Below, piece after piece: positions 54,031-63,171 of a stretch of DNA of 64,000 nt. This DNA is from Algoriphagus sp. Y33 (GTDB lineage Bacteria; Bacteroidota; Bacteroidia; Cytophagales; Cyclobacteriaceae). A model generated the notes under the pieces. The model was not told the DNA's origin and searched no databases. It saw nothing but the letters and a program-made list of their open reading frames with translations. The stretch is from NCBI RefSeq assembly GCF_014838715.1, contig NZ_CP061947.1:6314001-6378000 (forward strand). Direction: 5' to 3'. The first letter of the stretch is position 1; each line of letters starts with the position of its first letter. The translations under genes and the position numbers were made by a program.

Positions 54031-55563
54031 ATGAATAGAAAATTATTTGTCCTGCCGGCATTACTTTTGGCTGGGATGACTTTTGCCCAAGAAGTAGATC
54101 TTGAGGCAATTGAAAAAATCAAAAAAGAAGGCTTGGGAAATTCCAAAGTAGAGGAAATAGCATTTCAACTAGTGGATAAAGCAGGGCCAAGACTTAGCAA
54201 CTCGGAAGGTTACGAGCGGGCTACCGAATATGCCATCAAACAATTGTCGGATTGGGGTTTGGAAAATGCTGCTGCAGAGCCTTGGGGTGAGTTTGGACGT
54301 GGTTGGGAAATGGAGAAAAGTTACATCGCAATGACTAAACCCTATTACATGCCTTTCATTGCCATTCCAAAGGCTTGGACAGAAAGCACGAAGGGTGAAG
54401 TAAGCGGTAAAGTTATTTTTTTGGATATCCAAAAGGAAGAGGACTTTGCCGAATACAAGGGCAAACTCAAAGGGGCTATCATTGCCATCAAGCCTACCGG
54501 CACACAGGAACCAACATTTGAACCGGATGCGGTCAGATACACTGTCGAGCAATTGCATGGCATGGAGCATCCAACACCTCGGGGAAATAGCGGCTATACG
54601 CCGGAAATGCTCGCCCAATTCAGGGCGGCACGTGAATTTGCTGCCAAAGTCAATTTATTTATCGCTGAAGAAGGTGCTGCATTGATCATCAAAGGGGTTA
54701 ATGGTCGTCATGGCACGCTATTTACAAGTAGCCCAAGAGGCTATTTGAAAGATACGCCTGTCGGTGTCCCTGAACTGGAAACTGCGCCGGAAAATGTGAA
54801 TCTTATGGCAAGATTAAGCGAAAATGGGGTGAAAGTCGAGGTAGAGGCAGAGGTTAAGACCCGGTATAGAACTGAAGATCTGCAAGGCTATAATGTGATA
54901 GCAGAAATTCCCGGTTCTGATCCTTCATTGAAGTCAGAGGTTGTGATGCTTGGTGGACACCTGGATTCCTGGCATGGGGCAAATGGGGCTACTGATAATG
55001 CTGCCGGCTGTATTGTAATGATGGAAGCTGTAAGGATTTTAAAAGCAACTGGTCTTCAGCCCAAAAGAACGGTTCGCATTGCGCTTTGGGGTGGAGAAGA
55101 ACAGGGGTTGCATGGCTCAAGAGGCTATGTGAAAAACCATTTCGGAGACCGGGAGACGATGGAATTAAAGCCTGAATATGAGAAGATTTCTGCCTACTAC
55201 AATATTGACAATGGAACTGGACGGATTCGTGGGATTTATTTGCAGGGAAATGCAGCTGTAGAACCTATTTTCAATGAATGGTTTACTTCTCTGGATGATA
55301 TTGTAGAAGACCGTACCATTACGATCAGCAACACAGGGGGCACAGACCACCAGAGTTTTGATGCCTTAAGTATCCCAGGCTTCCAGTTTATTCAGGATCC
55401 TATCGAGTACCGTACGAGAACCCACCATACCAACATGGACACATTTGAGCGATTGGAGTTGGATGATTTGAAGCAAATGTCAGTAGTCATCGCTTCCTTT
55501 GTGTTCAATACTGCCCAAAGAGACGGGATTCTTCCCAGAAAAGAATTAACAAAAACTGAATAA
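54031..55563 (+). CDS. Exported M28-family metallopeptidase
   Basis: The 510-residue protein has a signal peptide ending GMTFAQ and an inserted PA-like region (about residues 110-250). The M28 metal-binding core follows: LGGHLDSWHGANGATDNAAG (His and bridging Asp), WGGEEQGLHGSRGYV (catalytic Glu pair), NIDNGTGRIRG and the late THHTNMDTF His. This fits a periplasmic or outer-membrane aminopeptidase/carboxypeptidase of the Q- or PSMA-like type that binds two zinc ions. It is transcribed alone and is followed by a strong terminator. Confidence 0.9.
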   Translation: MNRKLFVLPALLLAGMTFAQEVDLEAIEKIKKEGLGNSKVEEIAFQLVDKAGPRLSNSEGYERATEYAIKQLSDWGLENAAAEPWGEFGRGWEMEKSYIAMTKPYYMPFIAIPKAWTESTKGEVSGKVIFLDIQKEEDFAEYKGKLKGAIIAIKPTGTQEPTFEPDAVRYTVEQLHGMEHPTPRGNSGYTPEMLAQFRAAREFAAKVNLFIAEEGAALIIKGVNGRHGTLFTSSPRGYLKDTPVGVPELETAPENVNLMARLSENGVKVEVEAEVKTRYRTEDLQGYNVIAEIPGSDPSLKSEVVMLGGHLDSWHGANGATDNAAGCIVMMEAVRILKATGLQPKRTVRIALWGGEEQGLHGSRGYVKNHFGDRETMELKPEYEKISAYYNIDNGTGRIRGIYLQGNAAVEPIFNEWFTSLDDIVEDRTITISNTGGTDHQSFDALSIPGFQFIQDPIEYRTRTHHTNMDTFERLELDDLKQMSVVIASFVFNTAQRDGILPRKELTKTE

Positions 55564-55588
55564 ATAACCTACAATCAACCAAATGTAA

Positions 55589-55621
55589 CCGGATACGAAG
55601 CAATTTGTATCCGGTTTTTTT
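55589..55621 (+). terminator. Intrinsic terminator of the M28 peptidase gene
   Basis: Stem CCGGATAC / GTATCCGG (55589-55596 and 55607-55614), extended by A-T pairs, followed by seven T residues. Confidence 0.9.
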
Positions 55622-55753
55622 GCGGAATGTAGGTGTACTTCTACTTCGCTTGATGTAATAATTTCGGTTTTTGAAACAGATCTCCTTTTTTAGTTTAGGA
55701 AGAAGCATTGATTCTGCTCAATTGCCTTTATTTTTAGCAAAACAAAATCCGGA

Positions 55754-56497
55754 ATGTTGACCAAAGAAAAAGCAATTTTCAATTGGAGCGGAGGTAAAGA
55801 TTCCGCACTTACCCTATACAAATTACAGCAGTCACAAGACTTTGAAATTGCCTGTTTGCTGACGAGTATCAGCGGGAAGTATCAACGGATCTCTATGCAT
55901 GGCGTTCGGGTGGACTTATTGGAAGCACAAGCTGAACATATTGGAATTCCTCTGGTGAAAATGGAAGTTCCCGATATGCCGTCTATGGCTGTCTATGAAG
56001 AAACCATGCGGAATATGCTTTCCGGATTGAAGAAAGAAGGAATCACTGCCTCTGTTTTTGGTGATATTTTTCTGGAAGATCTGAGAACCTATCGTGAGGG
56101 TAAATTGGCGGAGTTGGATTTAAAGGGTGTATTTCCTCTTTGGAAGCGACCAACAGATCTACTGATTCGAGAATTTCTGGATTTGGGTTTCAAGACAATC
56201 ACTACTTGCGTGAATGAAAAGTATTTGGATAAAAGCTTTGTGGGGAGGGTGATTGACGAAGAATTTTTGAAAGATCTACCCGACGATGTGGATCCCTGCG
56301 GAGAGAATGGCGAATTTCACACGTTTGTATATGATGGGCCGATTTTCAGCAAGCCTATAAATTTTAAAAAGGGAGAGATTGTTCTCAGAAAATACGAAGC
56401 ACCCAAAAGCGAAGATGATGCTGACCAATGTTTTTCCGATAAGAAAGAAGATCCCGCAAGGTATGGATTTTGGTATTGTGATTTGATTCCTGTTTAG
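55754..56497 (+). CDS. DUF71/COG2102 ATP pyrophosphatase (Dph6-related)
   Basis: The 247-residue enzyme has the PP-loop NWSGGKDSAL near the N-terminus and the family motif CGENGEFHTFVYDGPIF at residues 180-196, the equivalent of the conserved E-G-G-E-Y-E-T stretch. DUF71 enzymes adenylate a carboxylate to form an amide: Dph6 makes diphthamide in archaea and eukaryotes. Bacterial members have been predicted to act in B12 salvage or other amidations. Bacteria lack diphthamide, so a metabolic role is expected; the B12 genes elsewhere in this window fit, but only by inference. Confidence 0.82.
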   Translation: MLTKEKAIFNWSGGKDSALTLYKLQQSQDFEIACLLTSISGKYQRISMHGVRVDLLEAQAEHIGIPLVKMEVPDMPSMAVYEETMRNMLSGLKKEGITASVFGDIFLEDLRTYREGKLAELDLKGVFPLWKRPTDLLIREFLDLGFKTITTCVNEKYLDKSFVGRVIDEEFLKDLPDDVDPCGENGEFHTFVYDGPIFSKPINFKKGEIVLRKYEAPKSEDDADQCFSDKKEDPARYGFWYCDLIPV

Positions 56498-56502
56498 ACA
56501 TT

Positions 56503-58401
56503 TTACTTTTCAACACTATCGATCTTTACTCCCAGAGTAAGCTCTAATGCTATAGATTGTCCGATTTCTTCTTCGATTTCCTGCTGAATTTCTAAAAAAT
56601 CCTGCTCATCGAGCGCTTTTTCTGATAGGATTGTAACAGATAATTTGAGCGGTTGCATCTGGACTACTTTTACTTGCCGTAGTAAGCCATGTGGGATTTC
56701 TTTTCCGCTTAGTCCTTGGATGATTTCGTTTTCTTCCACCATTTTATTGAAAGTCAAGCCTAGCGGCAATGCGATAGCGATCAGAATTCCAAGGCTGATG
56801 AGCAAACCTCTTTTGGCAAGCCGAAATGGACTGAAGCCTAGCATAAGAAAAGTCAGGGAGGCAGCCATCACGATTCCTGCAAGGTTTGTTCCCAGCAAAA
56901 GCATCGCCCCCCAAAACACATTCCAATCTAACCATCCAATACCAATTCCTGCAACAGCAAGGGGTGGTACTAAAGCAACCGAAATCGCAACTCCAGCCAG
57001 CGTTTTGGATATTTCTTCTTTTGAATAGGCATAGGCTCCCGCTATTCCTGAGGCAATGGCAATTCCTAAGTCAAGGAGATTTGGACGGATTCTGGCGGTG
57101 ATCTGATTATTGAGATCTTCAAGTGGAGTGATCCAAGTGATTAGGATTGAAAATATCAAACCCAATACAATTCCCCAGAATATAGTGACCATACTATTCT
57201 TTATCAGCAGCGTATCTTGCCTAAGTGCACCCATGGCCAAGGAGATAATTGGCCCCATCAGTGGAGCCAGAATCATCGCACCAATCACCACAGGGGCTGA
57301 ATCCCCGAAAAGCCCAAATGTCGCAATCATGGTCGACAAAGCCATCAAAACCAAATAGCTGGAACCTGTCTGTGCGTTTTTTCTCAGTAGAGAAAATAAG
57401 TCCTTAAATTCATCAGTAGTGGCATGTCTAACCCAAGGCAGATAGGAATGAAGCAGTTCTTCTTTTAGCCTTCCTGTCGGCAGTAAATTGGTGTTGATTT
57501 CAGCGGGTCCATTTATTTCTTCGGCTTTGATGAGAGATGTTCCTAGGAGCAGTTTGGCTTTTTTCTCTACAAGGCTAATGGTCAATTCTTTCTTTTTACC
57601 TTCTTCGCCGTCTAATGCAAAATCTATAGTTTCTGAGGAGGAAACTATAGCTTCACTCGTTGAAATGTATCCTACAAACTGTGGGAGAGCACCTCCCTTG
57701 ATAGGGAAAAATAGATTTTGTAGCCCAAATTGGATAAGAGAAAATAGGCTTTTCGGTGCCAAAATCAAGAGGTGAACCCGTCCATCATCAAGTCCCGATC
57801 CTTGAATTACCCTTCGGAAAATCAAGTTGCTTTCACAATGTGCCACGGCGAGAATTCCCATCGCGGCAGTTTTTATCGTTTTTTCGTCATTGCTGCCATT
57901 TTTGTATGAAATTGTGTAGGGCTTGAGTTTTACCTTGCGGAAAAGTTTCAGAAGTTGCATGAAGCGGATTTTTAACCCTTCAAAAAAATTACTGGCAGAA
58001 TTGGTGTATAGAATACTAAGCGAGGATCCTATTACCAAAGAGTTAAAGGTCAACTCCTTATTTACCTGCATCAGGTCTACATTAGGAATTCCCTCTGCTT
58101 CTTGAATTTCCTGCCAAGCTTTTTCCAGTGTGGCATTGATGCCAAAGCCTTTCTTTCCCTGTTCCATCTTCGGGTGGGGGAGCAGCCCTATGTTGACTTC
58201 ACTGTCTTTTACTAGTTCAACAAGTTCTTTTAGAAGGAAGTCCGGCAGAGAGCAGGCGAGCCAATCATCTGATGAATACTCAGTGGGGTCAAGTTCTGCA
58301 AAAGAGACGTGGTTTTCAGGCTTAGGATCGAGCCTTTCTACTAACTCATCCAGTTTTTCCTGTTCTGTTTCCGGATCATATACAAAAGTGATTTTCTTCA
58401 T
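56503..58401 (-). CDS. DUF389 (TIGR00341) membrane protein fused to an N-terminal diacylglycerol-kinase-like domain
   Basis: The 632-residue protein has two parts. Residues 1-300 are soluble and resemble the two-lobed DAGK/NAD-kinase fold: EVNIGLLPHPKMEQGKKGFG in place of the usual nucleotide loop, and a C-terminal lobe with ETIDFALDGEEGKKKELTIS. Residues 330-630 are the DUF389 membrane domain with about six helices (YLVLMALSTMIATFGLFGDS, VIGAMILAPLMGPIISLAMG, GVAISVALVPPLAVAGIGIG) and a C-terminal cytoplasmic tail. DUF389 proteins lack a firm function. The GGDGT loop of true lipid kinases is absent, so the N-terminal part is likely regulatory or ligand-binding. Confidence 0.75.
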   Translation of the reverse strand: MKKITFVYDPETEQEKLDELVERLDPKPENHVSFAELDPTEYSSDDWLACSLPDFLLKELVELVKDSEVNIGLLPHPKMEQGKKGFGINATLEKAWQEIQEAEGIPNVDLMQVNKELTFNSLVIGSSLSILYTNSASNFFEGLKIRFMQLLKLFRKVKLKPYTISYKNGSNDEKTIKTAAMGILAVAHCESNLIFRRVIQGSGLDDGRVHLLILAPKSLFSLIQFGLQNLFFPIKGGALPQFVGYISTSEAIVSSSETIDFALDGEEGKKKELTISLVEKKAKLLLGTSLIKAEEINGPAEINTNLLPTGRLKEELLHSYLPWVRHATTDEFKDLFSLLRKNAQTGSSYLVLMALSTMIATFGLFGDSAPVVIGAMILAPLMGPIISLAMGALRQDTLLIKNSMVTIFWGIVLGLIFSILITWITPLEDLNNQITARIRPNLLDLGIAIASGIAGAYAYSKEEISKTLAGVAISVALVPPLAVAGIGIGWLDWNVFWGAMLLLGTNLAGIVMAASLTFLMLGFSPFRLAKRGLLISLGILIAIALPLGLTFNKMVEENEIIQGLSGKEIPHGLLRQVKVVQMQPLKLSVTILSEKALDEQDFLEIQQEIEEEIGQSIALELTLGVKIDSVEK

Positions 58402-58542
58402 TATTGAATTTTATAATGTCCAAACTGGGATGATTGCGGGTCTATGTCTTCAACTTTGCTTGAAATGTTAGCCTTTTAGTAATCAGACTGATAGGGATCG
58501 AAGTCTTTTGCCTGCTGATTAAATAAATTTCATCAATATATA

Positions 58543-59889
58543 TTATTGCTCAGAATACGCATTCATTTCCCTCAAGCGGTCGATGCAATGATCCAAAGAT
58601 CGGTAATGATGATAGATTCCCTTCCATATATTGCCTTTTCCTACAGTTTTCAACTCAGGTTGTTTATCCAGCCCGCCCGAATACCAACCACCATTTTCAT
58701 GATCAATTAAGTAAGTGTCTGTGTATTTCCAGAGTTTTACAAACTTCCCGTAATAGTCCTGTGTGTCATCCGGATATAGCTCCGCCATAAGCAAAAGCGC
58801 ATTCATTCCTTCTGCCTGTGCCCACCAGTTTTTAGTATCGTGGGTAATTCGGAAACCGTCCTCAAAATAATAGCCTTCATCATAAAAACCGCCGGCATTT
58901 TTATCCCAGCCATTTTCCAACGCATGATCGATCATTTTTTTAGCGACTTTATGAGTGGTGCTGTCATTTTTCCAAACTAATGTTTTTGATGCTTCTATCA
59001 TCAAATATCCTGTTTCCACGTCATGACCAAATGAAACATGATCCAATTGATGATGAGCTTGAATAACTTCCTCAGTGGAATCTGCGAAAGTCACAGGTCT
59101 CCAATCAGGGTAGAGAAAAAGCGCTAAGTAGCCTTTTTTATTCACGATTTGATCTCTGATTAGAATCAACATTTCTTCCAATCGATCTCTTACCAACGGA
59201 TCAGGCCATACCTGATACAATTCAGTAAATGCTTCAAGTATGTGGATGGAGCTATTTTGATCTTTATAACCTAAGTCTGAAGTTGAGGGGGCAGAAGCAG
59301 GTCTGGAAATTGGGGTTCCATCAGGATTTAAATGCTGGTAATATCCTCCATTTATAGCATCATGTGCATGATGATCTAGCCAGTGAAAAGCTTTTTTAGC
59401 CAGTTCCAAAGCAGATGTATCAGCGGATGCCCCATAGTAAGCGGCGAGGGCAAAAATTCCAAAAGCATTTCCATAGGCTGTTTTCATAGGGTCGCCCATG
59501 TGGTTTCCCTGCTTGTCCACCAGCCAATAAAATCCCCCATTTTCAGAGTCCCACATTTTATTCCTTAGGAATTCATAACCATGCTTTGATCCTTCTTTGT
59601 AGTACTCAGTTTCAGGATATTTTAAGGAGGCTTTAGCATTCGTCCATACGTGGCGGGATTGGGTTACAATCATCTTTTCCTGCTTTTCAGCAGGCTGAAA
59701 ATCGTAGGAGAAATTACTCAGAAAACCACCGTCCACAGTGTCAATAGACAGGGGATACCATTTGTCCAGCACTTCCGTTTTAAGATGATGCTCCATCTTA
59801 TCTGCTATAATTATTTTTTCGTTTTTTTCTGCTCGGACACATCCAACGAATACCGGCACTAATAAAAGATATGAGTATCTGATTGACAT
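58543..59889 (-). CDS. AGE-family epimerase (N-acylglucosamine/cellobiose 2-epimerase-like), lipoprotein
   Basis: About 448 residues from the ATG at 59887-59889, giving a lipobox ending VFVGC (Cys17). The body is the (alpha/alpha)6 barrel of the AGE/CE superfamily, with repeated W/G/Y motifs: GGFYWLVDKQGN, INGGYYQHLNPDG, KDQNSSIHILEAFTELYQ, HVSFGHDVETGYLMIEA and the C-terminal WWAQAEGMNALLLM. The two catalytic histidines of the family fit HVSFGHD and YHHYRSLDH. It probably acts on mannose- or cellobiose-type sugars outside the cytoplasm, which is uncommon because most members are cytoplasmic. Confidence 0.8.
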   Translation of the reverse strand: MSIRYSYLLLVPVFVGCVRAEKNEKIIIADKMEHHLKTEVLDKWYPLSIDTVDGGFLSNFSYDFQPAEKQEKMIVTQSRHVWTNAKASLKYPETEYYKEGSKHGYEFLRNKMWDSENGGFYWLVDKQGNHMGDPMKTAYGNAFGIFALAAYYGASADTSALELAKKAFHWLDHHAHDAINGGYYQHLNPDGTPISRPASAPSTSDLGYKDQNSSIHILEAFTELYQVWPDPLVRDRLEEMLILIRDQIVNKKGYLALFLYPDWRPVTFADSTEEVIQAHHQLDHVSFGHDVETGYLMIEASKTLVWKNDSTTHKVAKKMIDHALENGWDKNAGGFYDEGYYFEDGFRITHDTKNWWAQAEGMNALLLMAELYPDDTQDYYGKFVKLWKYTDTYLIDHENGGWYSGGLDKQPELKTVGKGNIWKGIYHHYRSLDHCIDRLREMNAYSEQ

Positions 59890-59939
59890 GGAGAATTTGT
59901 TTCTATGTGATAAAAATCTGGTTGTCATGAACTAAACTA

Positions 59940-59970
59940 GACAATTGTCGTTATATTAATGACAATTGTA
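59940..59970. promoter_or_regulatory. Operator of the RES-Xre toxin-antitoxin pair
   Basis: GACAATTGTC (59940-59949), itself a palindrome, is repeated as GACAATTGTA (59961-59970), start to start 21 bp, two helical turns. It lies 20 bp before the antitoxin start and should bind the Xre antitoxin or the toxin-antitoxin complex. Confidence 0.7.
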
Positions 59971-59989
59971 TAATTTTAATTGACGTGCC

Positions 59990-60418
59990 ATGACTCAATA
60001 TGCCATTTTCGATCCGGAAGTAGCTTATAATACTACTGATGACTTGTTTATAAACAACATAATTTCACTAGTCAGGCAAGGTGTTTCATTTGAAGATTTT
60101 GACAAATTCGCATCAAAGAGCGCCTTTTCATTGTCAGAATGGTCAGAATATTTGCACATCTCAGAGCGTACTATGCAACGATACCATAAAGAACAAAAGT
60201 CGTTTGATTCTTTACAATCAGAAAAGATAATCGAAATAGCATTACTTCAAAAGAGAGGTGTGGAAGTGTTCGGCAACAAGTCAAAATTTCAGAATTGGCT
60301 TGAAACGCCATGCTTGGCTTTGGGAGATTTAGAACCAAAATCTTTTTTGGACAGCAGTTTTGGAATTACCCTTTTGAAAGATGAGCTGACTAGAATTGAA
60401 TATGGTGTTTTGGCATGA
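59990..60418 (+). CDS. Xre/MbcA/ParS-type antitoxin (DUF2384)
   Basis: The 142-residue protein has an N-terminal segment with VSFEDFDKFASKSAFSLSEW and a helix-turn-helix (SEYLHISERTMQRYHKEQKS), followed by the DUF2384/MbcA C-terminal region: RGVEVFGNKSKFQNWLETPC, GDLEPKSFLDSSFGITLLKD and LTRIEYG. This is the standard antitoxin of RES-domain toxins, which it binds with its C-terminus while the HTH represses the operon. Its stop overlaps the toxin start by 4 nt. Confidence 0.9.
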   Translation: MTQYAIFDPEVAYNTTDDLFINNIISLVRQGVSFEDFDKFASKSAFSLSEWSEYLHISERTMQRYHKEQKSFDSLQSEKIIEIALLQKRGVEVFGNKSKFQNWLETPCLALGDLEPKSFLDSSFGITLLKDELTRIEYGVLA

Positions 60419-60879
60419 GAGTTTTTAGTCTTAGCAAAAAGAAGTTCTCGCACGATTTATCGGGAAAAGGAGCAGAATTAGCAGGGGGGAGATGGAATAG
60501 TAAAGGAAAGGCTGTGCTTTATACCAGCCAATCAAGGGCCCTGTGCACTGCAGAGATCGCAGTCCATACACCCTTGGGTAATATTCCCAGAGATTATGAA
60601 ATTGTGGAGATTAATGTTCCTGATAGCATTCTTTCTATAGATGAAATTGAAATCACTGAGTTGCCTATAGATTGGAAATCAATTCCCCATTCACATGCTA
60701 GTCAAGAGATTGGAGATAAATTTCTTTCTGAGAATAAATTTTTGGTATTCAAAGTGCCGTCTGTGGTCGTACTGGGAGAGTTCAACTTTTTGATTAACCC
60801 TGCTCATCGAAGATTTAATGAGGTGGAAATCACTTCAATTGATCCATTTGAGTTTGATGTGCGGTTGTTTTTGAAATAA
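60415..60879 (+). CDS. RES-domain toxin (NAD-degrading)
   Basis: The 154-residue protein carries the RES triad in order: Arg in GGRWNSKG (near residue 27), Glu in CTAEIAVH (about residue 48) and Ser in KVPSVVVLGEFNFLINP (about residue 119). RES toxins degrade NAD+ and stop growth, and are neutralised by the Xre antitoxin encoded just upstream. The MITE copy B begins 6 bp after its stop codon; the 9-bp target duplication includes that stop. Confidence 0.9.
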   Translation: MRVFSLSKKKFSHDLSGKGAELAGGRWNSKGKAVLYTSQSRALCTAEIAVHTPLGNIPRDYEIVEINVPDSILSIDEIEITELPIDWKSIPHSHASQEIGDKFLSENKFLVFKVPSVVVLGEFNFLINPAHRRFNEVEITSIDPFEFDVRLFLK

Positions 60880-60884
60880 AATTA

Positions 60885-61035
60885 TGTGATTATCCGCAAT
60901 GATGCCAGTAGCCTCATTTTCTTTGGTATAACGGCAGGAAGACCGATGACAGAAGACCGAAGTGGCCTCGACACTAGTGTTTTCCAAATCCTATAATGCT
61001 TTAGTCTCTTTACTGGCAGAAAAGCGGATATACAT
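60885..61035 (+). mobile_element. 151-bp MITE, copy B
   Basis: Same orientation and length as copy A at 52670. It starts TGTGATTATCCGC and ends GCGGATATACAT, with ATCCGC-N5-TGCCAGTA on the left and its exact inverted counterpart on the right. Flanks are ATAAAATTA (60876-60884) and ATAAAACTA (61036-61044), 8 of 9 identical. It fills the space between the convergent RES toxin and mutB genes and encodes nothing. Confidence 0.8.
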
Positions 61036-61050
61036 ATAAAACTATTAAGA

Positions 61051-63171
61051 TCATTCTTCAATCAATTTCTCCAAAATCTCAATCGCAGCTTCTGATAGAA
61101 CCGTTCCCGGGCCGAAAACTGCAAATACACCGGCGTCTTTTAAGTATTGATAATCCTTTGCGGGAATTACTCCTCCTGCTACCACCATAATATCCGGTCT
61201 TCCCAGTGCCTTCAATGCTTCGATCAATTGAGGAACCAGTGTTTTGTGGCCGGCTGCCAACGAGGAAGCACCGACGATATGCACGTCGTTTTCGATAGCT
61301 TGTTGAGCCACTTCTTCAGGAGTCTGGAAAAGAGGTCCTATATCCACGTCAAAACCCATGTCAGCAAAACCGGTTGCGATGATCTTTGCACCGCGGTCAT
61401 GACCGTCTTGACCCATTTTGGCTACCAGTATTCTTGGACGACGACCTTCCAGTTCTGCAAATTCGTCAGATAAAGCGATTGCTTTTTTAAATGAGTCTTG
61501 ATTTTTCACTTCTGCAGCATATACTCCGGTGATAGATTTGGTCTGAGCTTGATGTCGACCGAATGCCTCTTCCATTGCATTTGAAATTTCTCCCAAAGTA
61601 GCTCTTTTTCTAGCTGCATCAATCGCTAATTCAAGTAGATTTCCCTCTCCTGATTTTGCTGCCTGAGTAAGAGCTTCGAGGCTTTTATTCACGTTCTCTT
61701 GGTTTCTGGATTCTTTGATTTTTTTCAATCTGACAATTTGGGATTCCCGGACAGCTTGATTATCGACATCCCGAACTTCAATTTCAGATTCTTCATCTAC
61801 TTGATAGCGGTTCACTCCTACGATAATGTCACGTCCACTATCAATTCGGGCTTGCTTCTTGGCGGCCGCCTCTTCGATTCTGAGTTTAGGCAATCCTTCT
61901 TCTATGGCTTTAGCCATTCCACCCAGTTCTTCTACTTCTTCGATCAGTTTCCAAGCCTGCCGTACTAACTGATCTGTCAAAAACTCCACATAATGCGATC
62001 CGCCCCAAGGATCAACGACTTTTGTAATGTCAGTTTCTTCCTGTAGAACCAACTGGGTATTTCTGGCAATCCTTGCTGAGAAGTCTGTAGGTAAAGCAAT
62101 AGCTTCATCCAAAGAGTTTGTGTGCAAGGATTGGGTATGTCCCATGACGGCGGCTAGCCCTTCCACAGCAGTCCGTGTCACATTATTATATGGATCTTGT
62201 TCGGTCAGTGACCAGCCGGAAGTTTGACAGTGTGTTCGAAGCACAAGTGATTTGTCAGATTTTGGATTGAATTGCTTTACAATTTTTGCCCACAGCAAGC
62301 GGCCTGCCCGCATTTTGGCGATTTCCATAAAATAGTTCATTCCAATGCCCCAGAAAAATGAAAGGCGGGGAGCAAACTCATCGATGTCCAAACCGGCTTT
62401 CATCCCTGTCCTCAAATATTCCAGACCATCAGCAAGCGTATAGGCCAATTCTATGTCTGCAGTTGCTCCCGCTTCCTGCATGTGATAGCCGGAAACGGAG
62501 ATCGAATTAAACCGGGGCATTCGGACCGAGGTGAATTTGAAGATATCTGCGATAATCCTCATCGACGACTGTGGTGGATAGATATAGGTGTTTCGCACCA
62601 TAAACTCTTTCAAAATATCATTCTGGATCGTGCCACTGAGCTGTTCCGTTTTTACGCCCTGCTCTTCTGCAGCTACTATATAGAAGGCTAAAATCGGAAT
62701 CACAGCTCCATTCATAGTCATGGATACAGACATTTGATCCAGGGGGATCCGGTCAAAAAGCAACTTCATATCTTCGACGGAGTCTATTGCCACGCCGGCT
62801 TTTCCTACATCTCCAACCACTCTTGGATGATCAGAATCATATCCCCGGTGAGTCGCTAGGTCAAAAGCTACGGAAAGTCCCTTTTGCCCTCCTGCTAAGT
62901 TTTTTCTATAGAATGCGTTGGATTCTTCGGCCGTAGAAAAGCCCGCATACTGACGGATAGTCCAAGGTCGCATGCGATACATGGTACTATATGGTCCACG
63001 TAAATAAGGAGGAATTCCTGCCGCATAATTCACATGAGAAAGCTTGGCGATCTGTTGAGCATCGAAAGATGGGGGAATGGAAATTTGCTCAGCTGACTCC
63101 CAGTTGGGCTGATCTTCCGGTTGGGCCGACTGAATTTTCGATGATTTCCAATTTTTCAATTCCGGCCTCAT
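61051..63171 (-). CDS. mutB: Methylmalonyl-CoA mutase large (alpha) subunit
   Basis: The 706-residue enzyme has the (beta/alpha)8 barrel of acyl-CoA mutases (residues 50-540, with [54 protein letters not shown] and [10 protein letters not shown]) and a C-terminal cobalamin-binding domain with the DGHDRGAK signature, whose His ligates cobalt, followed by [10 protein letters not shown] and VVAGGVIP. It interconverts (R)-methylmalonyl-CoA and succinyl-CoA in propionate metabolism and needs adenosylcobalamin. It overlaps the small-subunit gene by 4 nt. The btu genes at the left end of the window can supply the cofactor. Confidence 0.96.
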   Translation of the reverse strand: MRPELKNWKSSKIQSAQPEDQPNWESAEQISIPPSFDAQQIAKLSHVNYAAGIPPYLRGPYSTMYRMRPWTIRQYAGFSTAEESNAFYRKNLAGGQKGLSVAFDLATHRGYDSDHPRVVGDVGKAGVAIDSVEDMKLLFDRIPLDQMSVSMTMNGAVIPILAFYIVAAEEQGVKTEQLSGTIQNDILKEFMVRNTYIYPPQSSMRIIADIFKFTSVRMPRFNSISVSGYHMQEAGATADIELAYTLADGLEYLRTGMKAGLDIDEFAPRLSFFWGIGMNYFMEIAKMRAGRLLWAKIVKQFNPKSDKSLVLRTHCQTSGWSLTEQDPYNNVTRTAVEGLAAVMGHTQSLHTNSLDEAIALPTDFSARIARNTQLVLQEETDITKVVDPWGGSHYVEFLTDQLVRQAWKLIEEVEELGGMAKAIEEGLPKLRIEEAAAKKQARIDSGRDIIVGVNRYQVDEESEIEVRDVDNQAVRESQIVRLKKIKESRNQENVNKSLEALTQAAKSGEGNLLELAIDAARKRATLGEISNAMEEAFGRHQAQTKSITGVYAAEVKNQDSFKKAIALSDEFAELEGRRPRILVAKMGQDGHDRGAKIIATGFADMGFDVDIGPLFQTPEEVAQQAIENDVHIVGASSLAAGHKTLVPQLIEALKALGRPDIMVVAGGVIPAKDYQYLKDAGVFAVFGPGTVLSEAAIEILEKLIEE

